A stretch of DNA of 64,000 nt from the NCBI RefSeq assembly GCF_027587205.1, contig NZ_JAPDOD010000021.1, positions 1 to 64,000 of the forward strand, read 5' to 3'. Below are positions 1 through 7,629 of the stretch, piece by piece. The position numbers and the translations under genes are program-made. The notes under the pieces are model-generated. The model saw only the letters and a program-made list of their open reading frames with translations, made no database searches and was not told the origin of the DNA. How positions within the stretch are numbered: position 1 is the first letter of the stretch; each line of letters starts with the position of its first letter. The stretch is from Solirubrobacter ginsenosidimutans. GTDB taxonomy: Bacteria; Actinomycetota; Thermoleophilia; Solirubrobacterales; Solirubrobacteraceae.

Positions 1-1
1 C

Positions 2-112
2 GCGGCGCGGCGCGGCGACGGTGCGGGCGGGCGCGGCTCGGCGCGGCGCGATGACGGCGCGCCTGACCGCGGTTCGGCGCGGCGCGATCTCGCCACGGGG
101 GAAGTGGCATGA
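2..112 (+). CDS. Possible C-terminal tail of an AzlC-type permease (partial)
   Basis: An open frame runs in from the left edge and stops at TGA 110-112, overlapping the next start codon as ATGA, the usual arrangement of azlC before azlD. Only about 36 codons are visible. They are rich in Gly, Arg and Asp, with SARRD occurring twice over a duplicated 15-base stretch (near 38-52 and 72-86). No membrane segment is visible, so the identity rests on the neighbour alone. It could be a chance open frame in very GC-rich DNA. Confidence 0.3.
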   Translation, partial: AARRGDGAGGRGSARRDDGAPDRGSARRDLATGEVA

Positions 113-420
113 ACGCGGTCTGGCTCACGATCGCCGTGCTCGCCGTCGGCACGGTCGCCACGAAGGTCGTCGGACCGCTCGTCCTCGGCACCCGCCCGCC
201 CAACGAGCGAATGCTGTCGATGACCGGTCTCGTCGCCCCCGCGCTGCTCGCCGCGCTCGTCGTCTACGAGACGCTCGGCGCCCACGGCCAGGGCATCACG
301 ATCGACGCCCGTGCCGCCGGCCTCGGCGCAGCGCTGCTCGCGATCCTCGCCCGCGCACCGATGCTCGTCGTCGTGCTCGTCGCCGCCGCGGTGACCGCCG
401 GCGTGCGCGCGCTCACCTGA
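109..420 (+). CDS. azlD: AzlD-family branched-chain amino acid exporter subunit
   Basis: This 103-residue, almost wholly hydrophobic protein has about four membrane segments and reads as AzlD, the small subunit of the two-part AzlCD exporter of branched-chain amino acids and analogues. Length and hydropathy fit the family (about 100-110 residues). The ATG is preceded by a GGGGGAAG ribosome site and overlaps the stop of the upstream frame by four bases, as expected for azlC-azlD. The substrate is inferred from family only. Confidence 0.82.
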   Translation: MNAVWLTIAVLAVGTVATKVVGPLVLGTRPPNERMLSMTGLVAPALLAALVVYETLGAHGQGITIDARAAGLGAALLAILARAPMLVVVLVAAAVTAGVRALT

Positions 421-455
421 GCCTCGCGTCCCGCCGGCGACGCCGCCATGGATCC

Positions 456-541
456 AAGTCGTATACCGGGGACAGACCCCGGTATACGCGCGGTATGCAA
501 GTCGTACACAGGGGTCTGACCCCGGTATACGTGCGGTATGC
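456..541 (+). repeat. Tandem pair of 43-bp palindromic units (REP-like)
   Basis: Two adjacent 43-base units (456-498 and 499-541) both begin AAGTCGTA and end CGGTATGC. Unit 1 contains an 11-base inverted repeat, GTATACCGGGG against CCCCGGTATAC, around ACAG. Unit 2 carries the shorter palindrome GGGGTCTGACCCC. They fill most of the 199-base gap between azlD and cstA. The form resembles REP-type extragenic palindromes; a transcription terminator for azlD is the alternative, but no T-run follows either hairpin. Confidence 0.7.
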
Positions 542-619
542 ATGGGCGGGTGGCGTTTAGGTCGCCGTTAGGGCGGGGAGGAATTCGGGGGTCGGGAGCC
601 TGGTAGGGGAGGAGACGCC

Positions 620-2737
620 ATGAGGACGAAGTCACGTTCCATCGCGATCTGGACGGCGGTTGCGGTGGTTGGTGCGGTGGCGTGGGGCGTGATCGCCCTC
701 GTGCGCGACGAGGAGATCAGTGCGGCATGGTTGATCGTCGCGGCGGTGATGTCGTATCTGATCGCGTATCGGTTCTATGCGCGGTTCATCGCGTACAAGG
801 TGCTCGGGGTTGACGCCCAGCGGGCGACGCCCGCGGAGCGGCTCGAGAACGACGTCGATTTCCAGCCGACCGACAGGCGGGTGCTGTTCGGGCATCACTT
901 CGCCGCGATCGCGGGCGCCGGCCCGCTGGTGGGGCCCGTCCTGGCCGCGCAGATGGGCTATCTGCCGGGGACGATCTGGATCGTCGCGGGCGTGATCTTC
1001 GCCGGCGCGGTGCAGGACATGGTGGTGCTGTTCTTCTCCATGCGCCGCGACGGCAAGAGCCTTGGGCAGATGGCACGCGACGAGATCGGGCCGGTCGGCG
1101 GCGCGGCGGCGCTCGTCGCGGTGCTGGCGATCATGGTGATCCTGCTGGCCGTGCTCGCGCTCGTCGTCGTCAACGCGCTGGCGAACTCCCCGTGGGGCAC
1201 GTTCAGCATCGCGATGACGATCCCGATCGCGTTCTTCATGGGCTTCTACATGCGCGTGCTGCGACCGGGCCGCGTGCTCGAGGCCACAGCGATCGGCGTG
1301 GCGATGCTGCTGACGGCGATCGCGCTCGGCAAGGTGGTGCAGGACTCGAGCCTCGCCGACGCCTTCACGCTGGAGCCGGAGACGCTGGTCTTCTGCCTCG
1401 TCGCCTACGGCTTCATCGCCTCGATCCTGCCGGTGTGGATGCTGTTGGCGCCCCGCGACTACCTGTCGACCTTCATGAAGATCGGCACGATCCTGCTGCT
1501 CGCGATCGGCATCCTGGTGACCCTTCCGGTGCTCAAGAACGCGCCCGTGACCGAGTTCGCCCACAACGGCGAGGGCCCGGTGTTCGCCGGCTCGCTGTTC
1601 CCGTTCGTCTTCATCACGATCGCGTGCGGCGCGCTCTCCGGGTTCCATTCGCTGATCGCCTCAGGCACCACGCCGAAGATGATCGAGAAGGAGACCCAGG
1701 TCCGCTTCATCGGCTACGGCGCGATGCTGATGGAGTCCTTCGTCGCGGTCATGGCGCTCATCGCCGCCTCGATCATCGATCCCGGCCTCTACTACGCGAT
1801 GAACGCGCCCGCGGCGCTGGTGGGATCGACCGTCCAGTCCGCCTCCGAAGCCGTCAACGGGCTCGGCTTCGCGATCACGCCGCAAGCGCTCGATGCGGCA
1901 GCCCGCAGCGTCGAGGAGACCACCCTCATCGCCCGCACCGGCGGCGCACCCACCCTCGCGGTCGGCATGTCGAGCATCTTCGCCGGCGCCACGGGCGAGG
2001 GCCTGCGGGCCTTCTGGTACCACTTCGCGATCATGTTCGAGGCCCTGTTCATCCTCACCACGGTGGACGCGGGCACGCGGGTCGGGCGCTTCATGCTCCA
2101 GGACACGCTCGGCAACGTCTACAAGCCGTTCAAACAGGTCTCGTGGAAGCCCGGCGTGTGGTTCTGCAGCGCGGTGATCGTCGGCGCGTGGGGCTACTTC
2201 CTCTACGCGGGCGTGACCAACCCGCTCGGCGGCATCAACCAGCTCTTCCCGCTCTTCGGCATCGCCAACCAGCTGCTGGCCGCCGTCGCGCTGACCGTCT
2301 GCACCGTGCTGCTCATCAAGCACGGCAAGCTCAAGTGGGCGTGGGTGACCGGCATCCCGCTGGCCTGGGACGCGGCCGTCACGCTCACCGCGAGCTACGA
2401 AAAGGTCTTCAGCTCGAATCCGAAGCTCGGCTTCTTCGCGCAGCGCGACAAATTCAGCGACGCGATCGCGCAGGGACAGGTCCTCCCACCCGCGAAGTCG
2501 ATGGACGACATGCACGCCGTGGTCACGAACTCGACGGTGGACGGCGTGCTCGCAGCATTCTTTGCGATCCTGGTCATCGTCGTGATCGCCGACGCCACCC
2601 GCATCGCCATCAAGGCCATCCGCGCAGGCGGCCTGCCGACCACCGAAGTCCCGGCCGAGGCGTCGCATCTGGACGCCCCGTCGGGCCTCTTCACCCGCGA
2701 CACCGAAACCGCGCACGAGCCGGCGGGGCGGACGTGA
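620..2737 (+). CDS. cstA: Carbon starvation protein A (CstA-type peptide/pyruvate transporter)
   Basis: This 705-residue polytopic membrane protein matches the CstA/BtsT family in length (E. coli members are about 700-716) and in landmarks: GHHFAAIAGAGPLVGPVLAA near residues 90-109, VQDMVVLFFSMRRDGKSLG in the next loop, and GGINQLFPLFGIANQLLAA in the C-terminal third. Family members import peptides under carbon starvation or take up pyruvate, and the sequence does not say which. The ATG at 620 follows GGGGAGGAG. The stop overlaps a small YbdD-type gene by four bases, the usual partner of cstA. Confidence 0.95.
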   Translation: MRTKSRSIAIWTAVAVVGAVAWGVIALVRDEEISAAWLIVAAVMSYLIAYRFYARFIAYKVLGVDAQRATPAERLENDVDFQPTDRRVLFGHHFAAIAGAGPLVGPVLAAQMGYLPGTIWIVAGVIFAGAVQDMVVLFFSMRRDGKSLGQMARDEIGPVGGAAALVAVLAIMVILLAVLALVVVNALANSPWGTFSIAMTIPIAFFMGFYMRVLRPGRVLEATAIGVAMLLTAIALGKVVQDSSLADAFTLEPETLVFCLVAYGFIASILPVWMLLAPRDYLSTFMKIGTILLLAIGILVTLPVLKNAPVTEFAHNGEGPVFAGSLFPFVFITIACGALSGFHSLIASGTTPKMIEKETQVRFIGYGAMLMESFVAVMALIAASIIDPGLYYAMNAPAALVGSTVQSASEAVNGLGFAITPQALDAAARSVEETTLIARTGGAPTLAVGMSSIFAGATGEGLRAFWYHFAIMFEALFILTTVDAGTRVGRFMLQDTLGNVYKPFKQVSWKPGVWFCSAVIVGAWGYFLYAGVTNPLGGINQLFPLFGIANQLLAAVALTVCTVLLIKHGKLKWAWVTGIPLAWDAAVTLTASYEKVFSSNPKLGFFAQRDKFSDAIAQGQVLPPAKSMDDMHAVVTNSTVDGVLAAFFAILVIVVIADATRIAIKAIRAGGLPTTEVPAEASHLDAPSGLFTRDTETAHEPAGRT

Positions 2738-2925
2738 CCACCCCGCGCGAGCTGGCCAAGGGCCTGCACTGGTACCTGCGCGAGGTGTCCGGGGAGTCCG
2801 CGTACGACCGTTACGTCGAGCACCGCCGCCGGGAGCACCCGGGGGAGCCGGTGATGGGGCGGCGCGACTTCGAGCGCCGCCGCCAGGACGCCCGCGAAGC
2901 CCGCCCACAGGCCCGCTGTTGCTGA
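2734..2925 (+). CDS. YbdD/YjiX family small protein, CstA partner
   Basis: This is a 63-codon gene beginning GTG inside the last codons of cstA (GTGA overlap). The product has the family pattern: WYLREVSGESAYDRYVEH, then HPGEPVMGRRDFERRRQ, and a basic tail ending RCC. E. coli YbdD and YjiX are about 65 residues and always follow cstA or its paralogue. The function is unknown; it is thought to support the transporter. The stop overlaps the coaA start by seven bases, so these genes may share a transcript. Confidence 0.85.
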   Translation: MTTPRELAKGLHWYLREVSGESAYDRYVEHRRREHPGEPVMGRRDFERRRQDAREARPQARCC

Positions 2926-3845
2926 AACTCAGAGCGGCGGCGTCCCCGTTCGCCGCGATCGAACGCGAACGCTGGAGGCAGCTCGGCGGCAACGGCACGA
3001 CCGGCCTCGCCTATGACGAGCTCGCCGGGTTGAGCGGCCTCGGCGAGCCGGTCGCGGTCGACGAGGTCTCAGACGTCTACGTCCCGCTCGCGCGGCTGCT
3101 GGCGATGCGGATCGAGGCCGCGCGCGAGTTGTCGGCCAAGCAGGGCGAGTTCCTCGGCGAGACCCTGCGCGTGCCGTATCTGATCGCGCTCGGCGGCAGC
3201 GTGGCGGTGGGGAAGAGCACCGCGGCGCGCCTGGTCGTACGCCTGCTGTCGAGCCTCAGGCCGGATTGGCGCGTCGAGCTCGTGACCACCGACGGCTTCC
3301 TGCTCCCGAACGCGACTCTGATCGAGCGCGACATCCTCGCCCGCAAGGGCTTCCCCGAGTCCTACGACCGCCGCGCGCTGCTGCGCTTCGTCGCCGATCT
3401 CAAGAGCGGGATCCCCGAGCTGCAGGTCCCGCAGTACTCGCACCTCACCTACGACGTGCTCGACGAGACGCAGCGCGTGCGCTCGCCCGACGTGCTCATG
3501 CTCGAGGGCGTCAACGTCCTCCAGCGCGGGAGCGGGCGGGTCTACGTGTCGGACTTCGTGGACTTCGCGCTCTACCTCGACGCGGAGGAGGACGACGTCC
3601 GCCGCTGGTACCTCAGCCGCTTCCTCAAGCTGCGCAGCGGCGCGTTCCAGAACCCCGACTCCTACTTCCACCGCTATGCGCAACTCACCGACGACGAGGC
3701 GGTCGAGGTCGCGAGCGGGATCTGGGAGCGGACCAACCGCCCCAACCTGCTCAACAACATCCAGCCCACGCGCCCACGCGCCGACGTCATCCTCGAGAAG
3801 GGCGCCGACCACTTCGTCTCGCGCGTCCTCCTGCGCCGCGCGTAG
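2919..3845 (+). CDS. coaA: Type I pantothenate kinase
   Basis: This enzyme phosphorylates pantothenate with ATP, the first step of coenzyme A synthesis. The 308-residue length matches bacterial type I PanK (E. coli 316). The P-loop GSVAVGKST is at residues 93-101 and is followed by TTDGFLLPNATL (123-134) and RKGFPESYDR. The start is TTG at 2919, overlapping the previous gene by seven bases. The N-terminal region from the first codons already matches PanK, so no shorter start is needed. Confidence 0.95.
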   Translation: MLKLRAAASPFAAIERERWRQLGGNGTTGLAYDELAGLSGLGEPVAVDEVSDVYVPLARLLAMRIEAARELSAKQGEFLGETLRVPYLIALGGSVAVGKSTAARLVVRLLSSLRPDWRVELVTTDGFLLPNATLIERDILARKGFPESYDRRALLRFVADLKSGIPELQVPQYSHLTYDVLDETQRVRSPDVLMLEGVNVLQRGSGRVYVSDFVDFALYLDAEEDDVRRWYLSRFLKLRSGAFQNPDSYFHRYAQLTDDEAVEVASGIWERTNRPNLLNNIQPTRPRADVILEKGADHFVSRVLLRRA

Positions 3846-3850
3846 TCCCG

Positions 3851-3856
3851 TAGGGT
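3851..3856 (+). promoter_or_regulatory. -10 box TAGGGT, leaderless promoter of the GMC gene
   Basis: TAGGGT fits the actinobacterial TANNNT -10 pattern and lies exactly six bases before the GTG start at 3863. No Shine-Dalgarno sequence fits between them, so the message probably begins at its own start codon. Confidence 0.5.
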
Positions 3857-3862
3857 CTACGA

Positions 3863-5443
3863 GTGCACTACGACTACGACTGGCTGGTCATCGGCTCCGG
3901 GTTCGGCGGCAGCGTCAGCGCGCTGCGGCTCGCGCAGAAGGGCTACAAGGTCGGCGTGGTCGAGTGCGGGCGGCGGTTCGCCGACGACGAGTTGCCCAAG
4001 TCGACCTGGGACGTGCGCAGGTACTGGTACGCGCCGAAGCTCGGCCTCAACGGCATCTTCCGGCTGACGATCTTCAAGGACGTGGCGATCGCGTCCGGCT
4101 CGGGCGTCGGCGGCGGCTCGCTCGGCTACGCGAACACGCTCTACCGCGCGCCCACCCGCTTCTACGAGGACGCGCAGTGGGCTGGGCTGAACGACTGGCA
4201 AGTCGCACTCGCCCAGCACTACGAGGAGGCGGAGCGGATGCTCGGCGTCGCCACCTACGACGAGGACGACCCTGCCGACGACTACCTGCGCGAGTACGCG
4301 GAGGAGATCGGCGCGGCCGCGACCCACGCCAAGACCCGCGTCGGCGTGTTCCTGGGCGAGGCGGGCGTGACCGTCAAGGATCCGTTCTTCGGCGGGGACG
4401 GCCCCGATCGCACCGGCTGCCTGCGCTGCGGGCGTTGCATGGTCGGCTGCCCGCACGGCGCCAAGAACACGCTCGTCAAGAACTACCTCTGGTTCGCCGA
4501 GCGCGCGGGCGTGAACGTCATGGCAGAGCGCATGGTCACCGATATCAAGCCGCTCAAAGCAGCCGACGGCGCCGACGGCTACACGATCACCACCGAGCGC
4601 TCCGGCGCGTGGGTGCGGCGCGGCCGACAGACCATCACCGCGAAGGGCGTCGTCGTCGCCGCCGGCGCGCTGGGCACCAACCGCCTGCTCGCCACCTGCC
4701 GCTTGAACGGCTCGCTCCCACACATCTCGCCCCGCCTCGGCGAGTTGGTGCGGACCAACTCGGAGGCGATCCTCGCCGTCACGCTGCCCCACGGCTCGCC
4801 GGACGTGATCCGGCGCGTGGCGATCACCGGCTCGATCTACCCCGACCCGGACACCCACATCGAGACCGTCGTCTACGGCGACGCCGGCAACGCCATGTGG
4901 GGCCTGTTCACCATGCTGACCGCGGACGGCACCCCGCTCACGCGGCCGCTGAAGCTCGCGGGCGCGGCGGTGCGCCATCCGCGCACGCTGGCGAAGACCC
5001 TCAACCCGAGGAAGTGGTCGGAGCGCACGATCATCGTGCTCGTGATGCAGTCGCTGGACAATGCGATCTCGCTGCGGGCGCGAAAGGGCCGCAAGGGACG
5101 CGTCCGCTTGAGCACCGAGCAGGACCCGGAGCGCCCGAACCCCACGTTCATCCCCGTCGCCAACGCGTTCGCGGAGTGGCTGGCCAAGCGCACGGGCGGC
5201 ATCGCGCAGAGCTCGATCATGGAGGCCGCGGCCAACATCCCTTCGACCGCGCACATCCTCGGCGGGGCCGTGATCGGCGAAAGCCCTGCAACCGGCGTCG
5301 TCGACGCCCGCCAGCGGGTCTTCGGCTACGAGAACCTGCTCGTCACCGACGGCGCCGCGATCCCGGCCAACGTCGGCGTCAATCCGAGCCTCACGATCAC
5401 CGCGCTGGCCGAGCACGCGATGACTCACGTCCCGAGTGCGTAG
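3863..5443 (+). CDS. GMC-family FAD oxidoreductase, ChoD-like, with a ferredoxin-type cysteine motif
   Basis: This 526-residue flavoprotein resembles the cholesterol-oxidase-like branch of GMC oxidoreductases. The dinucleotide-binding motif GSGFGG is at residues 11-16, the second FAD contact GVGGGSLGYANTLYRAP at 81-97, and the C-terminal GMC region reads LLVTDGAAIPANVGVNPSLT. Cys186, 189, 192 and 196 form CLRCGRCMVGCP, the spacing of a 4Fe-4S ferredoxin site. Similar clusters are known to me from mycobacterial ChoD-type proteins, whose substrate is debated. There is no signal peptide. The start is GTG. Confidence 0.92.
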   Translation: MHYDYDWLVIGSGFGGSVSALRLAQKGYKVGVVECGRRFADDELPKSTWDVRRYWYAPKLGLNGIFRLTIFKDVAIASGSGVGGGSLGYANTLYRAPTRFYEDAQWAGLNDWQVALAQHYEEAERMLGVATYDEDDPADDYLREYAEEIGAAATHAKTRVGVFLGEAGVTVKDPFFGGDGPDRTGCLRCGRCMVGCPHGAKNTLVKNYLWFAERAGVNVMAERMVTDIKPLKAADGADGYTITTERSGAWVRRGRQTITAKGVVVAAGALGTNRLLATCRLNGSLPHISPRLGELVRTNSEAILAVTLPHGSPDVIRRVAITGSIYPDPDTHIETVVYGDAGNAMWGLFTMLTADGTPLTRPLKLAGAAVRHPRTLAKTLNPRKWSERTIIVLVMQSLDNAISLRARKGRKGRVRLSTEQDPERPNPTFIPVANAFAEWLAKRTGGIAQSSIMEAAANIPSTAHILGGAVIGESPATGVVDARQRVFGYENLLVTDGAAIPANVGVNPSLTITALAEHAMTHVPSA

Positions 5444-5454
5444 CCTAAGCGGGA

Positions 5455-5742
5455 GTGTCAGTCGCTCCCGCTGAGGTCAAACTCCCCGAATCCGACGAGG
5501 ACCAGGCCGCGGATCGACCGTGGATCGTCATCGTCTGGAACGACCCCATCAACCTGATGAGCTATGTCGTCCTGGTCTTCCAGAAACTGTTCGGTTACGA
5601 CCGGGCGAAGGCGACGGAGCTCATGCTCGACGTGCACCACAAGGGCCGCGCGGTCGTTTCCAGCGGCACCCGCGAGAAGGCCGAGCTGGACGTCTTCCGC
5701 CTCCACGAGCACGGCCTCTGGGCCACGATGAGACAGGACTGA
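5455..5742 (+). CDS. clpS: ATP-dependent Clp protease adaptor ClpS
   Basis: ClpS binds the ClpA/ClpC N-domain and delivers substrates with destabilising N-terminal residues. The 95-residue protein carries the ClpS core: [14 protein letters not shown], then the substrate-pocket helix region [17 protein letters not shown] and the end [15 protein letters not shown]. The start is GTG at 5455, with TAGCCT eight bases upstream, so a leaderless message is possible. Its stop and the next start overlap as TGATG; clpS followed by DUF2017 is a conserved actinobacterial pair. Confidence 0.93.
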   Translation: MSVAPAEVKLPESDEDQAADRPWIVIVWNDPINLMSYVVLVFQKLFGYDRAKATELMLDVHHKGRAVVSSGTREKAELDVFRLHEHGLWATMRQD

Positions 5743-6227
5743 TGTTCGGCCGCAACCGCCCACGCCCGCGCGTGTCACCGCGCGACGGCAGCTACGTGCT
5801 CAACCTCGACGATCGCGAGCGCGAGCTGATCCGCCAGATCCTCGGCGAGATGCGCGCGCTGCTGATCCTCGACGCGACCGACCCGCGGGTCCGTCGCCTG
5901 TACCCCGCCGCCTACGCCGACGACGCGAAGAAGGAGGAGGAGTACCAGCAGCTCACCCACGAGGAGCTGCGTTCGAGCCGGCTGGCGAACGTCGATGCCG
6001 TGGAGGCCTCGATCGCCGCGGAGCTGCTGACCGAGGAGCAGTTGACGGCCTGGATGCAGGCCATCAACTCGTTGCGGCTCGTCCTCGGCACGCTCCTGGA
6101 CATCAGTGACGACGACCAGGAGCTGGCGTTCGACCCGGATGACCCGGAGGCTCGCACGCAAGCTCTCTACGGGTATCTCGGCGGCTTGCTCGACGAGATC
6201 GTCGACGCGCAGCTCGAGGTGCTTTGA
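5742..6227 (+). CDS. DUF2017 family protein
   Basis: This is a 161-residue acidic, largely helical protein of the DUF2017 family, which sits downstream of clpS in many actinobacteria. Visible landmarks are the basic start [16 protein letters not shown], the ERELIRQILGEMRALL helix, RVRRLYPAAYADD and a C-terminal helical part with EEQLTAWMQAINSLRLVLG. There is no membrane segment and no known enzyme motif. The one-base overlap with clpS suggests coupled translation and a possible role with the Clp system, which is inference. Confidence 0.85.
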   Translation: MFGRNRPRPRVSPRDGSYVLNLDDRERELIRQILGEMRALLILDATDPRVRRLYPAAYADDAKKEEEYQQLTHEELRSSRLANVDAVEASIAAELLTEEQLTAWMQAINSLRLVLGTLLDISDDDQELAFDPDDPEARTQALYGYLGGLLDEIVDAQLEVL

Positions 6228-6233
6228 GAGCCC

Positions 6234-6382
6234 GTTGAAGACTCCCGGTGCGCCCGCTGCGGCACATCCGCAGCGCCTCGCGCCACCCACGCTGCTCACG
6301 TGCCAGAGGCACGCATCGCGAGCGCGTGCGGCCCGAGGCACTGGCGGCCGCACCACATCGGTCGGACCGATCAGTCTTCAAC
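6234..6382. ncRNA. Candidate multibranched structured RNA (four hairpins inside a closing stem)
   Basis: The 161-base gap between two convergent genes is almost entirely base-paired on paper. GTTGAAGACT (6234-6243) pairs perfectly with AGTCTTCAAC (6373-6382). Enclosed are four perfect hairpins: CGCTGCGG/CCGCAGCG (6255-6275, 5-base loop), CGTGCC/GGCACG (6299-6313, 3-base loop), GTGCGGCC/GGCCGCAC (6326-6353, 12-base loop) and ATCGGT/ACCGAT (6357-6371). No T-run follows on either strand, so a simple terminator is a poor fit. The strand is unknown, and I do not recognise a known RNA family. Confidence 0.4.
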
Positions 6383-6388
6383 GAACTC

Positions 6389-6625
6389 TTAGGCAGGGAC
6401 ACCCGGGAGCCGATCCTCGGTGGCGGCATCGTCACGGGGGACGACGACCAGCAGCGCGGCGTAGGCGAGCAGCGCGGCGCCGCCGGTGACGAGGGTGGCG
6501 AAGACCCAGCCGACGCGGACGACGGTCGGGTCGACGCCGAAGTGCTCGCCGAGGCCGCCGGAGATGCCGCTGACGTACTTGTCGGTGGACGAGCGGGTGA
6601 GTCGGTGGGGAGGAGTCGTGTTCAT
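6389..6625 (-). CDS. PspC-domain small membrane protein
   Basis: This is a 78-residue protein with a complete PspC domain: RSSTDKYVSGISGGLGEHFG (residues 11-30), VDPTVVRVGWVFATL, then a membrane segment through ALLAYAALLVVVP. PspC domains occur in phage-shock and envelope-stress proteins and in many short actinobacterial membrane proteins. The ATG at 6625 was chosen because the domain starts shortly after it. A 32-base palindrome lies 45 bases upstream. No other psp gene is nearby. Confidence 0.85.
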   Translation of the reverse strand: MNTTPPHRLTRSSTDKYVSGISGGLGEHFGVDPTVVRVGWVFATLVTGGAALLAYAALLVVVPRDDAATEDRLPGVPA

Positions 6626-6669
6626 GGGATGCAAGATCGCGCAACCCGGGCCCTTCCACCATTGGGAAT

Positions 6670-6701
6670 GACCCTTAGGGTCCCCGGGGGCCCCTAGGGT
6701 C
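6670..6701. promoter_or_regulatory. 32-bp palindrome upstream of pspC
   Basis: GACCCT at 6670 pairs with AGGGTC ending at 6701. Inside them AGGGTCCCC (6677-6685) opposes GGGGCCCCT (6687-6695) with one mismatch and a one-base centre. It lies between the pspC start and the rightward fragment at 6769, so it could be an operator or a transcript hairpin. No regulator is assigned. Confidence 0.35.
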
Positions 6702-6768
6702 CGACCAGGAGCGAACGTACGTCCAACCGATGGCGGATCGCCGGGCGATGAACCTACCTTGAGCATCG

Positions 6769-6948
6769 ATGGGCGCCATCACCTTGCTCCTGGCCGTTGC
6801 CGCGCTGCTCGCTCCGCCGCGGACGACGGTGTTCGAGATGCCGTCGGAGAGCCTGGGCTGCTCGGTGCCCGCGAGAACCGGGTCACCAGGCGACCCAGCC
6901 GCCGTCGACGGCCAGGATGTGGCCGGTCACCATCGCGGCGCCGTCTGA
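6769..6948 (+). pseudogene. Truncated secreted protein with an F.MPS..LGC motif
   Basis: An ATG preceded by TACCTT (eight bases upstream) opens a 59-codon frame. It begins with a signal-peptide-like MGAITLLLAVAALLAPP and continues TVFEMPSESLGCSV. The F-x-(M/T)PS-x-x-(I/L)GC pattern resembles the start of the mature part of secreted actinobacterial DUF6636-type proteins (from memory). After about residue 35 the frame runs into the 3' end of the opposing dehydrogenase gene and looks like antisense sequence. This suggests a gene cut off at a recombination junction near 6880; a chance frame is the alternative. Confidence 0.4.
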
Positions 6949-7629
6949 CACGAGATACAGCACCGCGGCCGCCACGTCCTCGGGCTCGCCGATCCGCCCC
7001 GCCGGGATCCGCCGCAGCACGTCCTCGCGGAACCCCGGTTCAGCGAACATCGGCTCCGTCAGCGGCGTGCGGACGAACGTCGGCGCGACCGCGTTGACCG
7101 TGATGCCCGCCGCGGCCCACTCGACGGCCAGCGCCTTCGTGAGCCCGTTGACGGCGTGCTTGCTCGCGCAGTAGACCGCCCGCCCCGGGTAGCCGACGCT
7201 GCCCATCTGCGAGGACATGAGCACGAGGCGTCCTGGCCGTGCCGCGTCGAGCAGGAGGCGGCCGAACGCCTGGGCGGCGACGAACGTCGCCCGCACATTG
7301 AGGTCCATGACCGCGTCGAAGTCCTCCAGCGCCGCGTCGACCGTCGGTCCGGGCCGGTTCGTGCCCGCCGAGGCGACGAGGATGTCCAGCGGCGCCCGCG
7401 CGTCGGCCTCGGCGATCACACGCTGCACCGCCGCCGGGTCGGTCACGTCGGCGACCGCACCGTGCAGGCCGCCCTGTGCCTCCTCCACGGCGGACGCGAG
7501 GTCCGACGCCGTGCGTGCGACGACCGTGACCTCGGCGCCCTCCCGCGCCAGCGCCAGCGCGCACGCCCGCCCCAGGCCGCGGCCGGCCCCGGTGACGAGC
7601 GCGTGCCGGCCCTGCAGCGAGCCGGTCAT
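6883..7629 (-). CDS. SDR-family NAD(P)-dependent oxidoreductase
   Basis: This 248-residue classical short-chain dehydrogenase/reductase has the cofactor motif TGAGRGLG at 13-20, ASAGTN near 87, Asn111, Ser139/140 and the catalytic pair Tyr153/Lys157 in YCASK. It ends with the usual VDGGW. The ATG overlaps the upstream hisD-like stop by four bases, so the two are translated together. Together with the HisD-like enzyme and the divergent LacI regulator it probably oxidises successive hydroxyl groups of one small substrate; the substrate cannot be read from sequence. Confidence 0.92.
   Translation of the reverse strand: MTGSLQGRHALVTGAGRGLGRACALALAREGAEVTVVARTASDLASAVEEAQGGLHGAVADVTDPAAVQRVIAEADARAPLDILVASAGTNRPGPTVDAALEDFDAVMDLNVRATFVAAQAFGRLLLDAARPGRLVLMSSQMGSVGYPGRAVYCASKHAVNGLTKALAVEWAAAGITVNAVAPTFVRTPLTEPMFAEPGFREDVLRRIPAGRIGEPEDVAAAVLYLVSDGAAMVTGHILAVDGGWVAW

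Noticed and set aside
632..1648. Long Arg/Asp/His-rich antisense frames over many genes
   Set aside because: These are typical shadows of GC-rich coding sequence with unnatural composition and no ribosome sites.
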